Source of the DNA: Blastomonas aquatica
GTDB lineage: Bacteria > Pseudomonadota > Alphaproteobacteria > Sphingomonadales > Sphingomonadaceae
Assembly: GCF_014639875.1 (NCBI RefSeq)
Contig: NZ_BMGD01000002.1
Span: forward strand, 744,001 to 808,000
Reading direction: 5' to 3'
Length of the DNA stretch: 64,000 bases
Shown here: piece after piece, positions 62,225 through 64,000 of the stretch
How positions within the stretch are numbered: the first letter of the stretch is position 1
Layout: each line of letters opens with the position of its first letter
Program-made: the position numbers and the translations under genes
The notes under the pieces: model-generated
Seen by the model: only the letters and a program-made list of their open reading frames with translations
Database searches by the model: none
Told to the model about the DNA's origin: nothing

Positions 62225-63370
62225 ATGGCATTCAGTGAAGGCAATCTCGCCGATCATCTCGGCGGGCTGGGGTATAGCGAAGAGCAGATCGAGCTGATGG
62301 ATGTCGCCACCAGCTTTTGCCGCGACAAGTCGCCGATCGACAAGGTGCGCAAGCTGATCAACGACGAGCATGGCTATGACCCCGGCGTCTGGCAGGAGAT
62401 CGTCGATCTCGGCTGGCTGGGCATCGCGGTGCCCGAGGCGCACGGCGGCGTGGGCCTGTCGATGGCCGAGGTCGCGCCGATTGCCGAACAGATGGGGCGG
62501 CGGCTGCTCGCCACGCCGTTCGCCACCTGCACTATCGCCGCGCAGGCGCTGCTCGCGGCGGGTGACGAGGCGCAGTGCGCCGAGTGGTTGCCGCGCATCG
62601 TCGCGGGCGAAGTGGCAACGCTGGCGCTGACCGAGCCGCATGGCGACTGGAACCTTGGCCATGTTGAGGCGAGCGCGAAGGCGCAGGGCGAGGGCTATGT
62701 GCTCAGCGGCACCAAGCAATTCGTGGTCTATGCGCAGCACGCCGCTTTGGTGATCGCATCGGTCACCGTGGATGGCGCGCTGCGGTTGGCGCTGATCGAG
62801 CGTTCGGCGATCCCCGACGGTGCGCTGCGCCGCGAGATCATCATCGACGAGACCAAGCGCAGCTATGAGCTGACATTGGACGGGATCACGATCCCCGCAT
62901 CCGCGCTGCTCGATGCCGGGCGCTCGGGCAGCGCGCTCGGCCAGATCGAGCTCGCCAACGCCTTGCTGCAAGCGGCGGAAATGTGCGGCGGCACGCAGAG
63001 CGCGATCGATTACACGATCGAGTATCTGAAAACCCGCAAGCAGTTCGGCAAACTGATCGGCGAATATCAGGCGCTCAAGCACCCTATCACCAACGCCTAT
63101 GTCGCTTATGAAAAAGCGCGTTCGCACATGCTCAGCGCCGCGCACAATTTCGGCCAGCAGGGCGTCGGCGAAATTGCGGTGCGGATGGCCAAGGCATCTG
63201 CCGACAAGGCCTACAGCTTCGCCGCCGACCGCGCGGTGCAGTTCCACGGCGGCTTCGGCTTTACCCACGATTGCGACGCCGGGCTCTACCGCCGCAGCGC
63301 GATCTGGCACGCCAGCCAGTACGGCGACGCTGCCTGGCACCGGTCGAAACTGGCGGATCTGTTGTTCTAG
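62225..63370 (+). CDS. Acyl-CoA dehydrogenase, subunit 2 of a probable pair
   Basis: 381 residues. The acyl-CoA dehydrogenase fold is clear (LADHLGGLGYSEEQIELM, GIAVPEAHGGVGLSMAEVAPIAEQMG, TRKQFGKLIGEYQALKHPI, QFHGGFGFTHDCDAGLYRR). It lacks the GTSEIQRN motif. Such divergent pairs in actinobacteria form alpha2-beta2 enzymes acting on bulky or branched CoA esters. The neighbours suggest the same here. Confidence 0.9.
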   Translation: MAFSEGNLADHLGGLGYSEEQIELMDVATSFCRDKSPIDKVRKLINDEHGYDPGVWQEIVDLGWLGIAVPEAHGGVGLSMAEVAPIAEQMGRRLLATPFATCTIAAQALLAAGDEAQCAEWLPRIVAGEVATLALTEPHGDWNLGHVEASAKAQGEGYVLSGTKQFVVYAQHAALVIASVTVDGALRLALIERSAIPDGALRREIIIDETKRSYELTLDGITIPASALLDAGRSGSALGQIELANALLQAAEMCGGTQSAIDYTIEYLKTRKQFGKLIGEYQALKHPITNAYVAYEKARSHMLSAAHNFGQQGVGEIAVRMAKASADKAYSFAADRAVQFHGGFGFTHDCDAGLYRRSAIWHASQYGDAAWHRSKLADLLF

Positions 63371-63372
63371 CG

Positions 63373-63497
63373 CCCTCTCCCCTTGAGGGGAGAGAGATAC
63401 GAAGCCTTGATCCGGCGCAGCCGGTCCAGGCAAAGTTGGGAGAGGGGGTTGCCGGAAGCATATTCCCCACCCCAACCCCTCCCCTTAAGGGGAGGGT
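63373..63497. repeat. Palindromic element, family B, intergenic copy
   Basis: CCCTCTCCCCTTGAGGGGAG at the left and CCCCTCCCCTTAAGGGGAGG at the right flank a core of about 80 bases. The ends match those of the copy inside glyS at 56410-56521. It ends 18 bp before the enoyl-CoA hydratase start, near its GGGAGAA ribosome site. Confidence 0.82.
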
Positions 63498-63515
63498 CTT
63501 TTTGGGAGAATTCTT

Positions 63516-64000
63516 ATGTCTGAAGTGCAAACCCTGGCCGAGAATGGCGTCCTCATCATCACCATCAACCGACCCGAAGCCAAGAACGCGGTGAACCGCG
63601 CCGTGGCCGAAGGCATTGCGGCGGCGATGGAGGAACTCGACAATAACGACGCCTCGCGCGTCGGCATCATCAAGGGGGGGGGCGGCACGTTCTGCTCGGG
63701 CATGGACCTCAAGGCCTTCCTCACCGGCGAACTGCCGATGGTGAAGGGCAAGGGCTTCGCCGGGTTCGTCGAATCCCCGCCCAAGAAGCCGCTGATCGCC
63801 GCGGTCGATGGCTATGCGCTGGCCGGCGGGATGGAGGTCGCGCTGACCTGCGACCTGATCGTTGCTAATGCCAAGGCGCAGTTCGGCATCCCCGAAACCA
63901 AGCGCGGTCTTGCCGCAGCTGCCGGCGGCCTGATGCGTTTGCCACGCCAGGTGCCGCCGCGCATCGCGATGGAGCTGGCGCTGACCGGCGACTTCATTTC
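63516..64000 (+). CDS. Enoyl-CoA hydratase/isomerase family protein (truncated by window end)
   Basis: 161 codons are visible from the ATG at 63516, eight bases after GGGAGAA, with no stop before the window ends. It is a crotonase-fold protein: ITINRPEAKNAVNRAV, the oxyanion-hole segments GTFCSGMDLKAF and AVDGYALAGGMEVALTCDLIVA, then FGIPETKRGL. It would hydrate the 2-enoyl-CoA made by the two dehydrogenases upstream. A run of nine G (63674-63682) lies just before the first oxyanion segment; the frame is intact as given. Confidence 0.92.
   Translation, partial: MSEVQTLAENGVLIITINRPEAKNAVNRAVAEGIAAAMEELDNNDASRVGIIKGGGGTFCSGMDLKAFLTGELPMVKGKGFAGFVESPPKKPLIAAVDGYALAGGMEVALTCDLIVANAKAQFGIPETKRGLAAAAGGLMRLPRQVPPRIAMELALTGDFI

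Noticed and set aside
63674-63700. Frameshift in the enoyl-CoA hydratase gene
   Set aside because: The family motifs GTFCSGMDLKAF and AGGMEVALTCDL follow in the same frame as the start, so the frame is intact as given.
1-64000. CRISPR array, prophage, insertion sequence or rRNA/tRNA gene
   Set aside because: No regularly spaced direct repeats, no transposase, integrase or phage structural genes, and no structural RNA matches were seen; all dispersed repeats are short palindromes.

Overview
The window reads as a chromosomal segment of a high-GC alphaproteobacterium, most likely of the order Sphingomonadales (Sphingomonas/Sphingobium/Blastomonas type). This rests on the gene families and their order: a TonB-dependent receptor, a Tat-exported DUF885 protein, the lptD-surA-pdxA-rsmA run, purM-purN next to DUF2066-hda-ppk-ppx, DUF2794, DUF3297 and paired DUF1214/DUF1254 genes. 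Intergenic palindromes of the type common in sphingomonads also fit. No tRNA, rRNA, CRISPR array, insertion sequence or prophage is visible. The genus cannot be fixed from the sequence alone.

Region by region. 1-4 kb: TonB receptor tail, DUF885 protein and a convergent amidohydrolase. 4.3-9.9 kb (minus): envelope and vitamin operon lptD, surA, pdxA, rsmA. 10.2-14.3 kb (plus): pepA, holC, a lipoprotein, ndk and a TupA-like ATP-grasp gene. 14.3-16.4 kb (minus): purM and a purN fused to an MmcQ/YjbR domain. 16.5-22.1 kb (plus): DUF2066, hda, ppk1, ppx. 22.1-29.5 kb: cysE, DUF2794, an LplT-like transporter, pgsA, oxyR with rnd, and a small membrane or exported protein overlapping an FAD oxidoreductase. 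29.6-38.3 kb: aspS, a VapBC-type toxin-antitoxin pair, an unknown exported protein with ppk2, gloA, SIMPL, TPR and ATP-grasp genes, and DUF350. 38.3-43.1 kb: an outer-membrane barrel protein with a dyad in its promoter, a trypsin-like protease, DUF3297, a CHAP protein and rimO. 43.1-45.6 kb: AT-richer DNA with a cadherin/propeller lipoprotein and a small membrane protein. 45.6-51 kb: an Lrp regulator divergent from phhA, a fasciclin lipoprotein, an epoxide hydrolase, a TraB/GumN protein and an XRE/membrane pair. 51.1-64 kb: a molybdopterin oxidoreductase, glyQ-glyS, ppdK, DUF1214/DUF1254, two acyl-CoA dehydrogenases and the start of an enoyl-CoA hydratase.

Most of the window is housekeeping. 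Polyphosphate genes recur (ppk1, ppx, ppk2). The two acyl-CoA dehydrogenases and the hydratase look like one CoA-thioester degradation operon.

The most unusual signal is in glyS. Two unrelated palindromic repeat elements lie in frame inside this essential gene, a stretch of about 300 bp of atypical codon use lies between them, and a perfect 12-bp hairpin contains its ribosome binding site. I see no clearly new multi-gene defence or metabolic system. The best candidates for novelty are the glyS architecture, the small protein overlapping the FAD oxidoreductase, the chimeric antitoxin and the DUF1214/DUF1254 split pair.
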